Part shown: positions 1-7,835 of the stretch, piece by piece
Numbering within the stretch: position 1 is the first letter of the stretch
How the letters are laid out: each line of letters opens with the position of its first letter
Origin: JBDHWG01 sp046328525
Lineage (GTDB): Bacteria; Chloroflexota; Anaerolineae; Epilineales; JAHCIE01
Length of the DNA: 64,000 nt
Reading direction: 5' to 3'
NCBI GenBank assembly: GCA_046328525.1
Contig: JAXLWK010000003.1
Span: forward strand, 62,001-126,000
Made by a program: the position numbers and the translations under genes
Notes under the pieces: model-generated
What the model was told of the DNA's origin: nothing
The model's input: only the letters and a program-made list of their open reading frames with translations
The model's database searches: none

Positions 1-1555
1 CGCGGGAGAGGTCGAGGCTAATGGGCTGCCAGGACTGGCCCTCGTTGGTGGACTTGAAGACGATGTTGCCGCCGATGTAGAGGGTGTTGGGGTCGTGGGG
101 CGAGATGATGATCGGGTACGTCCAGTGGAAGCGGTACTTCTCCTCGCTCGCGCCATAGCCGCGCATCTCGCGCGGCCAGGTGGTGATGAGGCGGATTTGC
201 CTGGTGCGGTGGTCGTAGCGCTGGAGGGAGTTGCCGCCGCCGGGCGAGCTGCCGATCGCGCCGACGTAGACGATGTTGGGGTCGTCGGGGCGGACGGCGA
301 TGTAGCCGCTCTCGCCGGTGCCGGCGATGTAGCAGTCGCCCCACGGAATTGCGCCAAAGGCGCCGCGGCTCGGCACGGCGATGCTCGTGTTGTCCTGCTG
401 CGTGCCGTAGACGTAGTACGGCTCGCGGGTGTCGGCGGCAACGTGGTAGAACTGGGCGGTCGGCTGATTGTAGATGGTGGACCAGGAGGCCGCGCCGTTG
501 TAGGAGACGTTGGCGCCGCCGTCGTTGCCCTGGATCATGCGCTGCGGGTTCTTCGGGTCAATCCACAGGTCGTGGTTGTCGCCGTGGGGCGTGTCAATGT
601 CGCTGAACGTCTTGCCGCCGTCGGTGGATTTCCAGAACTGGAGGTTGTTGACGTACACCGTGTCGCCGTCCTGCGGATCGGCGGTGAGGTGCATGTAGTA
701 CCAGGCGCGGGAGATCAGGCGGAAATCGTCGTTGACCTGCTGCCACGTGTCGCCGTAGTCGTCGGAACGGTAGAGGCCGCCGGCCTCCTTGTGCTGGACG
801 AGAGCCCAGATGCAGCCGGGACGCGCCGGCGACGCTGCGACGCCGATCTTGCCCTTGATGCCCTTGGGCAGACCCTTGTTGTCCGAGATGTCGCTCCACG
901 TCTCGCCGCCGTCGGTCGAGCGCCACAGGCCGCTGTCCGGGCCGCCGGACGAGATCATCCACGGGCTGCGGTACGCCTCCCAGATCGCCGCGTACAGAAT
1001 GCGCGGGTTTGTCTCGTCGAGGGTGAGGTCCACCGCGCCGGCCTTGTCGCTCTTGTACAGCGTCAGCCGCCACGTCTCGCCGCCGTCGGTGGACTTGTAC
1101 ACCCCGCGCTCGGCGTTGGCGCCGAAGGCGTGGCCGAAGGCGGCGACGTAGACGATGTCCGGGTTCTGGGGGTGGACGCGGATCTTGCCGATGTGGCGCG
1201 TGTCGGCCAGGCCCATGTGCCGCCACGTCTTGCCGGCGTCGGTGGACTTGTACACGCCGTCGCCGTGGGACACGTCAATGCGGATGGTGGTCTCGCCCAT
1301 GCCGGCGTAGATCACATTCGAGTCGGACGGCGCGACGGCCAGCGCCCCGACGGACGACGTTTTCAGGAAGCCGTCGGAGACGCACTCCCAGTACTGCCCG
1401 CCGTCGGTGGTCTTCCAGATGCCACCGGCGACGCCGCCGAAGTAGAACACGGTCGGGTTCTGGTAGTCACCGGCGACGGCGACGACGCGGCCGCCGCGGA
1501 ATGGGCCGATGCAGCGCCATTCGAGCAGGCCCTTGAAATCGGACTCGTTGGGCAT
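1..1555 (-). CDS. Asp-box / VPS10-like beta-propeller protein (C-terminus outside window)
   Basis: The frame starts with ATG at 1555 behind an AGGAGAG ribosome site and runs off the window edge without a stop, giving at least 518 residues. It opens with an N-terminal segment containing WRCIGPFRGGR and GGIWKTTDGG. It then has repeated S-T/S-D-G-G-x-T-W Asp-box motifs (KTTDGGQYW, KSTDAGKTW, KSTDGGETW, RSTDGGETW, RSDDYGDTW, KSTDGGKTF), one per propeller blade. This matches the large sialidase-like/sortilin-VPS10 propeller proteins of about 1000 residues annotated as glycosyl hydrolases, but no catalytic sialidase residues can be assigned. There is no signal peptide, so a cytoplasmic location is inferred, which is unusual for the group. 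The substrate is unknown. Confidence 0.85.
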   Translation of the reverse strand, partial: MPNESDFKGLLEWRCIGPFRGGRVVAVAGDYQNPTVFYFGGVAGGIWKTTDGGQYWECVSDGFLKTSSVGALAVAPSDSNVIYAGMGETTIRIDVSHGDGVYKSTDAGKTWRHMGLADTRHIGKIRVHPQNPDIVYVAAFGHAFGANAERGVYKSTDGGETWRLTLYKSDKAGAVDLTLDETNPRILYAAIWEAYRSPWMISSGGPDSGLWRSTDGGETWSDISDNKGLPKGIKGKIGVAASPARPGCIWALVQHKEAGGLYRSDDYGDTWQQVNDDFRLISRAWYYMHLTADPQDGDTVYVNNLQFWKSTDGGKTFSDIDTPHGDNHDLWIDPKNPQRMIQGNDGGANVSYNGAASWSTIYNQPTAQFYHVAADTREPYYVYGTQQDNTSIAVPSRGAFGAIPWGDCYIAGTGESGYIAVRPDDPNIVYVGAIGSSPGGGNSLQRYDHRTRQIRLITTWPREMRGYGASEEKYRFHWTYPIIISPHDPNTLYIGGNIVFKSTNEGQSWQPISLDLSR

Positions 1556-1629
1556 CTGATCTCTCCTGTCATGTCAGTGGGTGCCTGGCATTCTAGCCGG
1601 TGATGGCAAGATGAGCAAGTTTTCGAGGC

Positions 1630-1658
1630 TTTCCGTTTGCGCGGCGGCTGAGTATACT
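1630..1658 (+). promoter_or_regulatory. Putative sigma70 promoter of the aldehyde dehydrogenase gene
   Basis: A TATACT -10 element at 1653-1658 lies 17 bp from a weak TTTCCG -35, about 30 bp upstream of the start codon. The AGGAGG ribosome site follows at about 1680. The -10 is good and the -35 is poor, so the call rests mainly on position. Confidence 0.4.
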
Positions 1659-1690
1659 GAGGGACAACATACAGGAATCAGGAGGGCATT

Positions 1691-3253
1691 ATGAACCGGC
1701 GTTACTGTAACATCATCGGCGGGCAGGCGGTGGACAGCCCGGCCCACTTCCTCTCGCGCAATTCCTCGAACCTCGAAGACGTCCTCGGCGAGTTTCCGGA
1801 GGCGACGCGGGACCAGGTGGCGGCGGCGTGCGACGCGGCTCGCGCGGCCTTCCCGGCCTGGCGCGCGACGCCGGCGCCCATCCGCGGCGAGATCATCGGC
1901 AGCATCGGCGCGGCCATTGCGCGGGAGAAGGAGGCGCTCAGCCACCTGTTGACGCGCGAGATGGGCAAGACGCTCAAGGAAGCGCGCGGCGACGTGCAGG
2001 AGGCGATTGACACCTGCCACTTCTTCCAGTCCGAGGGCCGACGCCTCTACGGGCAGACTGTCCCGTCGGAAATGCTGCGCAAGGAACTGATGACGTATCG
2101 CCGTCCTCTCGGCGTCGTCGGCATTGTCACAGCCGGCAACTTCCCGGTTGCCGTGCCGAGCTGGAAGCTCATCCCCGCGCTGCTGACAGGCAACACGATT
2201 GTGTGGAAGCCGTCGGAGGACGCGCCGGCGACGGCGTATGCCCTGGCGCGTCTCATCCTTGAAGCCGGCGTCCCGGCCGGCGTGCTCAACGTCGTCTTTG
2301 GCGGCGGGCGCGGGAGCGCGGGGGAGTTCCTGGTCGAGATGATGGACGAGGGCCGCCTCAACAAGATCGCGTTTACAGGCAGCACCGCCGTGGGGCGGCA
2401 GATTGGCGCAATCGCCGGGCGCAACCTGATCCACCCGACGCTGGAGCTAGGCGGCAAGAATCCGCTGGTCGTCATGGCCGACGCCGACCTGGACAACGCC
2501 GTGGCGGGCGCGCTCTGGGCCGCCTTCGGGACGGGCGGGCAGCGCTGCACGAGCGCCGGGAACATCATCCTCGACGCGCCAATTTACGACGAGTTCAAGG
2601 CGCGCTTTCTGGACGCGGTGCGGGCGGTGCGCATCGGCGACCCGCTCAAGCATCCCGACGTGCTGTACGGGCCGTTCATCAACGAGCGCTTCTTCCGCAC
2701 CTGGCTGGAACACTACGCGTGGGGCCAGGACGACGGCGCGACGCTGCTGCACGGCGCGGGACACATCACGCCCGAAAGCCGGCCGGAGGGTTTCCAGGGC
2801 GACCCGAACGCCGCCTTCTACGGCTGGCCGACGGTGTGGGAGGGCGTGCGGCCGGGCATGCGCATCTTCCAGCAGGAGGTCTTCGGCCCGACCATCAACC
2901 TGGTGCGGGTCAGCGGCATTGACGAGGCCATCGGCGTGGCAAACAGCGTGGATTACGGTCTCAGCTCGGCCATCTACACTAACAACCGCGAGTGGGCGTA
3001 CCAGTTCAAGGACTCGATTCAGGCTGGCATGACCAGCATCAACAACTCGACGACCGGCGCCGAGGCGCACCTGCCTTTCGGCGGCGTCAAGGGGTCGGGG
3101 AACGGTGCGCGGGAGAGCGGCATCTGGGTGCTGGAGAGCTACACCTACTGGCAGGCGGTGAACGACGACGTGAGCGGCAAGCTCCAGCTCGCCCAGATGG
3201 AGACAGGCTACATCGAGCCGCAGCAGCCGTTCAGTGTGGCGGCGCTGGAGTAG
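1691..3253 (+). CDS. NAD(P)-dependent aldehyde dehydrogenase family protein
   Basis: A 520-residue member of the ALDH superfamily that oxidises an aldehyde to the acid with NAD(P). The general-base Glu is in LELGGKNP (about residue 252), the nucleophile Cys in GGQRCTSAGN (286), and the oxyanion Asn in TAGNFP (150). The cofactor-binding KPSEDAP (173-179) and FTGSTAVG (229-235) segments are also intact. The length and the GQRCTSAGN context recall the ALDH7 (aminoadipate semialdehyde dehydrogenase)-like branch, but the substrate cannot be fixed from sequence. The start is supported by CAGGAGGG seven bases upstream. The gene stands alone, divergent from the propeller gene, and is followed by a palindromic repeat. 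Confidence 0.93.
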   Translation: MNRRYCNIIGGQAVDSPAHFLSRNSSNLEDVLGEFPEATRDQVAAACDAARAAFPAWRATPAPIRGEIIGSIGAAIAREKEALSHLLTREMGKTLKEARGDVQEAIDTCHFFQSEGRRLYGQTVPSEMLRKELMTYRRPLGVVGIVTAGNFPVAVPSWKLIPALLTGNTIVWKPSEDAPATAYALARLILEAGVPAGVLNVVFGGGRGSAGEFLVEMMDEGRLNKIAFTGSTAVGRQIGAIAGRNLIHPTLELGGKNPLVVMADADLDNAVAGALWAAFGTGGQRCTSAGNIILDAPIYDEFKARFLDAVRAVRIGDPLKHPDVLYGPFINERFFRTWLEHYAWGQDDGATLLHGAGHITPESRPEGFQGDPNAAFYGWPTVWEGVRPGMRIFQQEVFGPTINLVRVSGIDEAIGVANSVDYGLSSAIYTNNREWAYQFKDSIQAGMTSINNSTTGAEAHLPFGGVKGSGNGARESGIWVLESYTYWQAVNDDVSGKLQLAQMETGYIEPQQPFSVAALE

Positions 3254-3293
3254 GGGCGTCTCGCCCACGAAGGGCGCGAAAGGGCCATGTCTG

Positions 3294-3344
3294 GTAGGGG
3301 CAGGTTTCAAACCTGCCCCTACCACCGCCGGCAGGATGCCGCGA
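3294..3344. repeat. Dispersed palindromic repeat, GTAGGGGCAGG family, copy 1
   Basis: A 29-nt palindrome (3294-3322) with arms GTAGGGGCAGGTTT and AAACCTGCCCCTAC. A conserved right flank follows, CACCGCCGGCAGGATGC, shared with the copy at 48371 and in part, inverted, with the copy at 44833. It sits just after the aldehyde dehydrogenase stop and before the convergent MFS stop, where it could also act as a bidirectional transcript end. The shared asymmetric flank argues for a mobile REP/MITE-like unit and against a simple terminator. Confidence 0.75.
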
Positions 3345-3361
3345 TCATTCCGTGAGAGTCA

Positions 3362-4633
3362 TCAGTCGCTCTCCGGTCTTGGAACGACTGAAGTCGTGAC
3401 CACAGGATCATAACTCGCCGGGTGGCGGCCGGCGTAGGCGAACACGCCTATCTGCGGCAGGATGAGCAGGCCGGCGGCGAAGATGGCGCTGCGCAGGCCG
3501 CGCCTATCGCCTAGCACGCCAATGCCCGGCCCGCCGGCCGTCTGCCCCAGGGCGTTCGACAGGCCGTTCATGGATAGCACCGTGGCGCGAACGCGCGCCG
3601 GGATGTTCTGCACGAGCCACGACTGTTGCAGCGGGCCGGCCAGGGCGGACAACACGCTCTTCACCAGCAGCAGCGCGAAGGCGGCGGCGAAGGTGGGGGC
3701 GAGGGCTAGGGCCACGATCGCCAGCATCGTGAGCGCCGTCAGTCCGGCCAGGGCGGACGCGGCGCGCGCCGGCACGAGCGTCAGCCGCTCCAGGCGCAGC
3801 CGCGCCGCCTCGACCACGACCAGGCTCACGAGGCTGCCGGCCGCGCTCAGGATGCCGAACCAGACCACCGGCTGGAAGTGGCCGATGGTGGGGAACGTGA
3901 AGTCGGTGAGCAGCAGCGCCTCCCACAGTCTGTCGAAGCCCTCGCTGGAGACGCCGGAGAGGATGCTGCTGGCGAGCAGCGCGACGAGGATCGGCCGCCC
4001 GCGCACCGCCTGCGCGCCGTCCGCCAGGGTGTGCCGCATGGTGTGCAGCGGGTTGCGGTCAATGCGCGGCGCGGGCGCGAAGCCGTGCTCCGGCATGAAC
4101 AGCGCTAGGAAGACGCCCAGCGTCAGGTAGACCCCGCCGCCGAACAGCACCGCGTAGTTGGGCTGGATGCTCGCCAGCGCGACGCCCAGGCCGATGGCGG
4201 CCAGACCGACGACACGGTCAATCTGGCCGCCACGCACATACACCGCTCCGACGTTGTCGGCCCCGATCTCGTCCGCCAGCCACGCATCCAGCGCCCCGCT
4301 GAGGAATGTCTCGCCGACGCCGCGAATCGCCTCGGCCACCAGGATCGTGGCGAACAGGGCGATGGAGCCTTCCAGCAGCCACCCCACCCCCAGGATGAAC
4401 ATCGCCAGGATGACCGACAGCCGCCGGCTGTAGGTATCGGCGACGATGCCGGTCGGCAGCTCGAACAGCAGGACGGTCGCTTCCAGCACCGTGCCGACGA
4501 GGACGAGCTGGAGCGGGTTCATGCCGACGACGGTGACGTAGTACACGCTCAGCATGACGAACATCATCGAGTTGGCGAGGGTGATGCCGCCGCCGAGAAT
4601 CCAGTAGACAGGCACGGGGGCTAGATGCCTCAC
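3362..4633 (-). CDS. MFS transporter
   Basis: A 423-residue integral membrane protein with about 12 hydrophobic segments, beginning VRHLAPVPVYWILGGGITLANSMMF. The hallmark MFS loop between helices 2 and 3 is present as GIVADTYSRR. The chosen start is GTG at 4633, whose last bases overlap the stop of the RIO kinase (GTGA), implying translational coupling. An in-frame GTG at 4615 is the alternative. Family and topology suggest proton-coupled export or uptake of a small solute, and the substrate is unknown. The kinase partner gives no direct clue to what is transported. Confidence 0.85.
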   Translation of the reverse strand: MRHLAPVPVYWILGGGITLANSMMFVMLSVYYVTVVGMNPLQLVLVGTVLEATVLLFELPTGIVADTYSRRLSVILAMFILGVGWLLEGSIALFATILVAEAIRGVGETFLSGALDAWLADEIGADNVGAVYVRGGQIDRVVGLAAIGLGVALASIQPNYAVLFGGGVYLTLGVFLALFMPEHGFAPAPRIDRNPLHTMRHTLADGAQAVRGRPILVALLASSILSGVSSEGFDRLWEALLLTDFTFPTIGHFQPVVWFGILSAAGSLVSLVVVEAARLRLERLTLVPARAASALAGLTALTMLAIVALALAPTFAAAFALLLVKSVLSALAGPLQQSWLVQNIPARVRATVLSMNGLSNALGQTAGGPGIGVLGDRRGLRSAIFAAGLLILPQIGVFAYAGRHPASYDPVVTTSVVPRPESD

Positions 4634-5598
4634 GCGCCGTCCTCGTCCTGGGCGGCGAGCAGGTTGAGCGCCTCGAAGTTGTCCTCCGCCACGTACCGCC
4701 GCCAGAGCTTCGTCGCCAGCCGACGCGGGTGCGGCGCGACGCCGTAGCGGTTGAAGTACTGGCACAGGCGCTCGACATCGCGCTGGAACAGCGTGAAGGC
4801 GTCGTGGTTGGTGGCGATCTCCACGGCCTGCGGGAAGTCAATGATCGTGACGTCGCCCTCCCAGTACAGGACGTTGAAGGCCGAGAGGTCGCCGTGCACC
4901 AGGCCGTGTTGCAGCATCAGGTCCAGGTTGTGCAGCAGGCGCTCGAACAGGTCTCGCGCCTCGTCGTGGTCGAGGCGGGTCGCATACAGCGTCGGCGCCG
5001 GCATCCCCTCCTCGCCCAGGTACTCCATCAGAATGGCGTTCTCGCCGATGGCCCAGGGGCGCGGCACGTCGGCCCCGGCGGCGTGGAGCGTCTGGAGGGC
5101 GCGGTACTCGTGGGCCAGCCACGAGGTGTGGGCGAGGGTCTTGCCGAACGTCGAGCCTTTGGCGACGGCGTGCAGCATGCGGTCGTCCTTGACGAGCTTA
5201 CCCTGGTCGTCCAGGACGCGGCGGCCCTGGCGGTACTGGGCGTCGTTGCGCAGTTGGCGGAACTCGCGGGGGCGGTAGACCTTGGCGGCGATAAGGTCCA
5301 CGCCCATGCTCGGGTGCGCTGCGCAGCAGTAGACCGTCGCCTCCTTGCCGCCCTTCACCTGCCGCAGCACGTCCGAGATGATGTGCTCCTCGTAGAAGGG
5401 GCCGAGGTAGGTAATGATCCAGGCGCGCTCGTGCTTGGAGGCGGAGAAGGTCGGCTTGAAGCCGCCCTCGACGGAGTGCTCCTCTTCAACCAGGTCGGCC
5501 ATGATCTCGGCGCGGGACCGCTTCGCCTTTGGCCTGGGCTTGCGGCGCGTCCAGATGTCGTCGTCGTCATCCTCGATAAGGTGCGCATAGTTACGCAT
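4630..5598 (-). CDS. RIO1-type atypical serine/threonine protein kinase
   Basis: A 322-residue RIO kinase. The P-loop region reads KGGKEATVYCC with the ATP-binding Lys at about residue 84. The catalytic loop is VHGDLSAFNVLYW (Asp about 237) and the metal-binding loop is IIDFPQAV (Asp about 253), as in archaeal and eukaryotic RIO1, where the kinase/ATPase acts in small-subunit maturation. A basic, acidic-patched N-terminus (HLIEDDDDDIWTRRKPRPKAKR) precedes the RIO domain. The ATG at 5598 is preferred because AGGAG lies upstream and the family alignment begins after it; an in-frame ATG at 5622 is possible. It is coupled to the downstream MFS gene and preceded by a structured leader. Its bacterial target is unknown. 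Confidence 0.9.
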   Translation of the reverse strand: MRNYAHLIEDDDDDIWTRRKPRPKAKRSRAEIMADLVEEEHSVEGGFKPTFSASKHERAWIITYLGPFYEEHIISDVLRQVKGGKEATVYCCAAHPSMGVDLIAAKVYRPREFRQLRNDAQYRQGRRVLDDQGKLVKDDRMLHAVAKGSTFGKTLAHTSWLAHEYRALQTLHAAGADVPRPWAIGENAILMEYLGEEGMPAPTLYATRLDHDEARDLFERLLHNLDLMLQHGLVHGDLSAFNVLYWEGDVTIIDFPQAVEIATNHDAFTLFQRDVERLCQYFNRYGVAPHPRRLATKLWRRYVAEDNFEALNLLAAQDEDGA

Positions 5599-5629
5599 CG
5601 CTGAAATCTTGCTCCTGTGCATAGAAAAC

Positions 5630-5665
5630 GGGTTGGTCAAGGGCAGGAGCGCCCAGGGCCAACCC
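5630..5665 (-). terminator. Terminator-like stem-loop just upstream of the RIO kinase (possible attenuator)
   Basis: On the minus strand GGGTTGG (5665-5659) pairs with CCAACCC (5636-5630), and an inner GGGCG/TGCCC pairing is possible. GTTTTCT follows directly. It lies about 30 bases before the kinase ATG, inside the transcript from the promoter at 5939-5967. This is where an attenuator would sit. Confidence 0.45.
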
Positions 5666-5674
5666 GAATCAGAG

Positions 5675-5762
5675 TCGGCCACGGGCGCATGCCGTGGCCG
5701 ACCGAAATGTCTCGCGTTGCGGCGAATCAATCGGCCACGGGGCAGGAGCGCGCCGTGGCCGA
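5675..5762. repeat. Two tandem hairpins with identical arms
   Basis: TCGGCCACGG and CCGTGGCCGA pair at 5675-5701 and again, with the same 10-base arms, at 5731-5762. Because the arms are identical, either left arm can pair with either right arm, so mutually exclusive folds are possible in the kinase leader RNA. Confidence 0.7.
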
Positions 5763-5845
5763 GGCAGAGCTTAACCAGGATGGACGTTCAACAGGGTGAG
5801 TGGATCACCCCGCAAGGCAACGGCCATCGGTTGAACTGTCGTCGT

Positions 5846-5893
5846 TTACCGGACGCACTCCAGGGAAAAGACAGTGACCATAGTGACTCGCAT
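5846..5893 (-). CDS. 15-codon leader ORF (MRVTMVTVFSLECVR) ahead of the RIO kinase
   Basis: ATG at 5893 is preceded by a strong ribosome site (AAAGGAGACAAAAT) and lies about 40 bases downstream of the consensus promoter at 5939-5967. The ORF ends at TAA 5846. The product is MRVTMVTVFSLECVR. Position, ribosome site and the hairpins that follow are those of a leader peptide that controls the downstream gene. Three Val and two Thr codons stand in the first eight, but there is no run of a single amino acid. No homologue is recognised. Confidence 0.5.
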   Translation of the reverse strand: MRVTMVTVFSLECVR

Positions 5894-5938
5894 ATTTTGT
5901 CTCCTTTCTGGAAATGCAGCGTCAGTCAACCACGCACC

Positions 5939-5967
5939 AGTATAGCGCCCCGCGACGGAGGTGTCAA
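5939..5967 (-). promoter_or_regulatory. Sigma70-type promoter for the RIO kinase-MFS operon
   Basis: On the minus strand TTGACA (5967-5962), a 17-bp spacer and TATACT (5944-5939), a near-consensus match. The predicted transcript starts near 5932, giving a leader of about 330 bases before the kinase start. The -35 lies about 35 bp beyond the stop of the PfkB gene. Confidence 0.75.
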
Positions 5968-6003
5968 GGGGGTGGCAATCATTCATTCGGGTGATTCGCC
6001 CTT

Positions 6004-6837
6004 TCAGGCTGTCGCGGCGACGCAGTCGAGGACATCCTGCCGCGTGGGATACCAGTGGCCGGCCGCGTGCGCCACGGAGTGGGCGGCGACACAGTTGGCG
6101 ATGCGGGCCGCGCGGATCGGCTCGACGCCTTGCTGGAGCGCGACGAACAGCGACGCGGTGAAGGCGTCACCGGCGCCCGTCGTGTCTACGATGTCCACCT
6201 CGGTCGGCGGGACCTGGGTCGGCTGCCCGTGGACGAACACCGTGCAACCCTCCGGGCCTTGCGTCACGGCCAGGAGGCTTGTCGCGCTCGCCCAGCGCTG
6301 GATCAGGCTCCAGTCGTGGTCTACATCCTCGACGCTGATGACGGCGGCATTCGCGCGCGCCAGGATCGTCTCGGCGTCGTCCCACCCTGCGACGTAGACG
6401 ATGCCGTCGTCCGTCCAGCGGCGCATCCAGCCCTGGGGCGCGACACCGATGAACGCACCGGCCGGCAAGCGAAAGACGATGTCCGGGTCTATCTCGTTGG
6501 CGACGGGCGCGAGATGGACGAGGAGGCAGGCGCGCATCTCCTCGGTCAGGTCGTCGGCTGTGATGCGCACGGGCGACGGCCACACCTGCTGCTTGCGGCC
6601 CTCGGCGGTGTAAACGTTGCGGAAGCGCGTCGTGACCGGCGAGGCGAGGCGGTGGACGACGACGTTCGCCTGCGGGAAGGCCGCCGCCATGTCGAAGTCG
6701 GCGCCGGCGGCCGTGAGAATGGCGACCTTGTTCAGCCAGGTCGTCGCGGCGCGGGCGGCGTAGGTCACCGGACCGCCGGGGGTGACGTGGTCCGGCCAGA
6801 TATCCTCGGTCACAGCGCCAATGGCAAGGTAATCCAT
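6004..6837 (-). CDS. PfkB-family carbohydrate kinase
   Basis: A 277-residue ribokinase-fold kinase. The C-terminal PfkB signature DTTGAGDAFTASL carries the catalytic Asp and anion-hole Gly residues, and TQGPEGCTVF precedes it. The N-terminal GG box is partial (GGPVTYAA), and the second PfkB signature is otherwise conventional. It phosphorylates a sugar or nucleoside hydroxyl with ATP. The ATG at 6837 overlaps the murQ stop by one base (TGATG), so it is the last gene of the SIS-murQ-PfkB unit. A sugar released from cell-wall amino sugars is the inferred substrate. Confidence 0.88.
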   Translation of the reverse strand: MDYLAIGAVTEDIWPDHVTPGGPVTYAARAATTWLNKVAILTAAGADFDMAAAFPQANVVVHRLASPVTTRFRNVYTAEGRKQQVWPSPVRITADDLTEEMRACLLVHLAPVANEIDPDIVFRLPAGAFIGVAPQGWMRRWTDDGIVYVAGWDDAETILARANAAVISVEDVDHDWSLIQRWASATSLLAVTQGPEGCTVFVHGQPTQVPPTEVDIVDTTGAGDAFTASLFVALQQGVEPIRAARIANCVAAHSVAHAAGHWYPTRQDVLDCVAATA

Positions 6838-7745
6838 CACGCCGCTCCCTGCCCCGCCGCGGCCAGCGCCTCCCGCAGCCGCCCGTGGTGCTCGGCCAGG
6901 AGCCGATGCACGTCGTCGCCTTCTACGCCGCTGAGGAGGGCCAGAATGGCGGGCTTGGCCGAGCCGTAGGCGCGTATCGCCTGCTCGGCCTCCGAACGCG
7001 AAACGCCGGCCGCTTCCTGCACAATGCGCACCGCGCGCTCGACGAGCTTCTGATTGGTGGCCTGGACGTCCACCATGAGATTCTGGTACACCTTGCCCAG
7101 GCGGATCATGGATGCCGTGGAGAGCATGTTCAGGATGAGCTTCTGCGCCGTGCCGCTCTTCATGCGCGTCGAGCCGGTGACGACCTCCGGGCCGACGACG
7201 GCCATGATGGAGAAATCGGCGGCGGCCTCCATCGGCGAGCCGGGCGAGTTGACGACGCAGCCGACGGCCGCGCCAACCTCCCGCGCCCGCCGCATCGCGG
7301 CCAGGGTATACGGTGTGCGCCCGCTGGCGGCGATGCCGACAACTACGTCGCGCGCCGTCACGCCTAGCGCGTCCATGTCCCGCGCCGCCAGCGTCTCGTC
7401 GTCTTCCGCCCCTTCCACCGACTGGCGCAGCGCCGCGTCGCCGCCCGCGATCAATCCCACGACCATCGCCGGATCCACGCCGTAGGTCGGTGGGCATTCC
7501 ACCGCGTCCAGGACGCCGAGGCGGCCGCTCGTGCCCGCGCCGACGTAGATGAGGCGGCCCCCGGCCTCGAAGGCGGCGACTGTGGCGTCTACCAGGGCAG
7601 CGAGTGTCGGCAGGGCGGGCCGGATGGCCTCGGCGACGCGGGCGTCTTCGCCGTTAATCGTCGTCACGATCTCCAGCGCCGACATGGCGTCTATGGTCAT
7701 TGTGTTCGGGTTGCGCCGTTCGGTGGCGAGCCTGCTCAAGTCCAT
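6837..7745 (-). CDS. murQ: N-acetylmuramic acid 6-phosphate etherase
   Basis: A 302-residue MurQ, which cleaves the lactyl ether of MurNAc-6-phosphate to GlcNAc-6-phosphate and D-lactate in peptidoglycan recycling. The SIS-domain signature GAGTSGRLGVLDAVECPPTYG includes the catalytic Glu of the DAxECPPT box. The second family signature, GSTRMKSGTAQKLILNM, is intact. The length matches the family (about 300). The ATG at 7745 is chosen because AAGGGA lies upstream and the N-terminus reads LSRLATERRNPNT, as in other MurQs; an upstream in-frame extension enters a repeat. The SIS gene lies upstream and the sugar kinase downstream. Confidence 0.96.
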   Translation of the reverse strand: MDLSRLATERRNPNTMTIDAMSALEIVTTINGEDARVAEAIRPALPTLAALVDATVAAFEAGGRLIYVGAGTSGRLGVLDAVECPPTYGVDPAMVVGLIAGGDAALRQSVEGAEDDETLAARDMDALGVTARDVVVGIAASGRTPYTLAAMRRAREVGAAVGCVVNSPGSPMEAAADFSIMAVVGPEVVTGSTRMKSGTAQKLILNMLSTASMIRLGKVYQNLMVDVQATNQKLVERAVRIVQEAAGVSRSEAEQAIRAYGSAKPAILALLSGVEGDDVHRLLAEHHGRLREALAAAGQGAA

Positions 7746-7765
7746 TTGTTTGTCCCTTGAAGATC

Positions 7766-7827
7766 GCCACAGAGACATAGAGGACACGGAGAGAAGATGT
7801 GTGCAGAACCTCTGTGTCCGCTGTGGC
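7766..7827. repeat. CACAGAGG-family imperfect hairpin, copy 1
   Basis: A left arm beginning GCCACAGAGACATAGAGGA and a right arm ending CCTCTGTGTCCGCTGTGGC form an imperfect inverted repeat in the 90-bp gap between the SIS gene and murQ. Related copies lie at 21897-21973 and 34068-34144. Confidence 0.75.
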
Positions 7828-7835
7828 TGGCTCTC

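Noticed and set aside
95..1603. A 502-codon open frame on the plus strand
   Set aside because: Antisense to the Asp-box propeller gene, Val/Ala/Arg-rich, no domain; a GC shadow.
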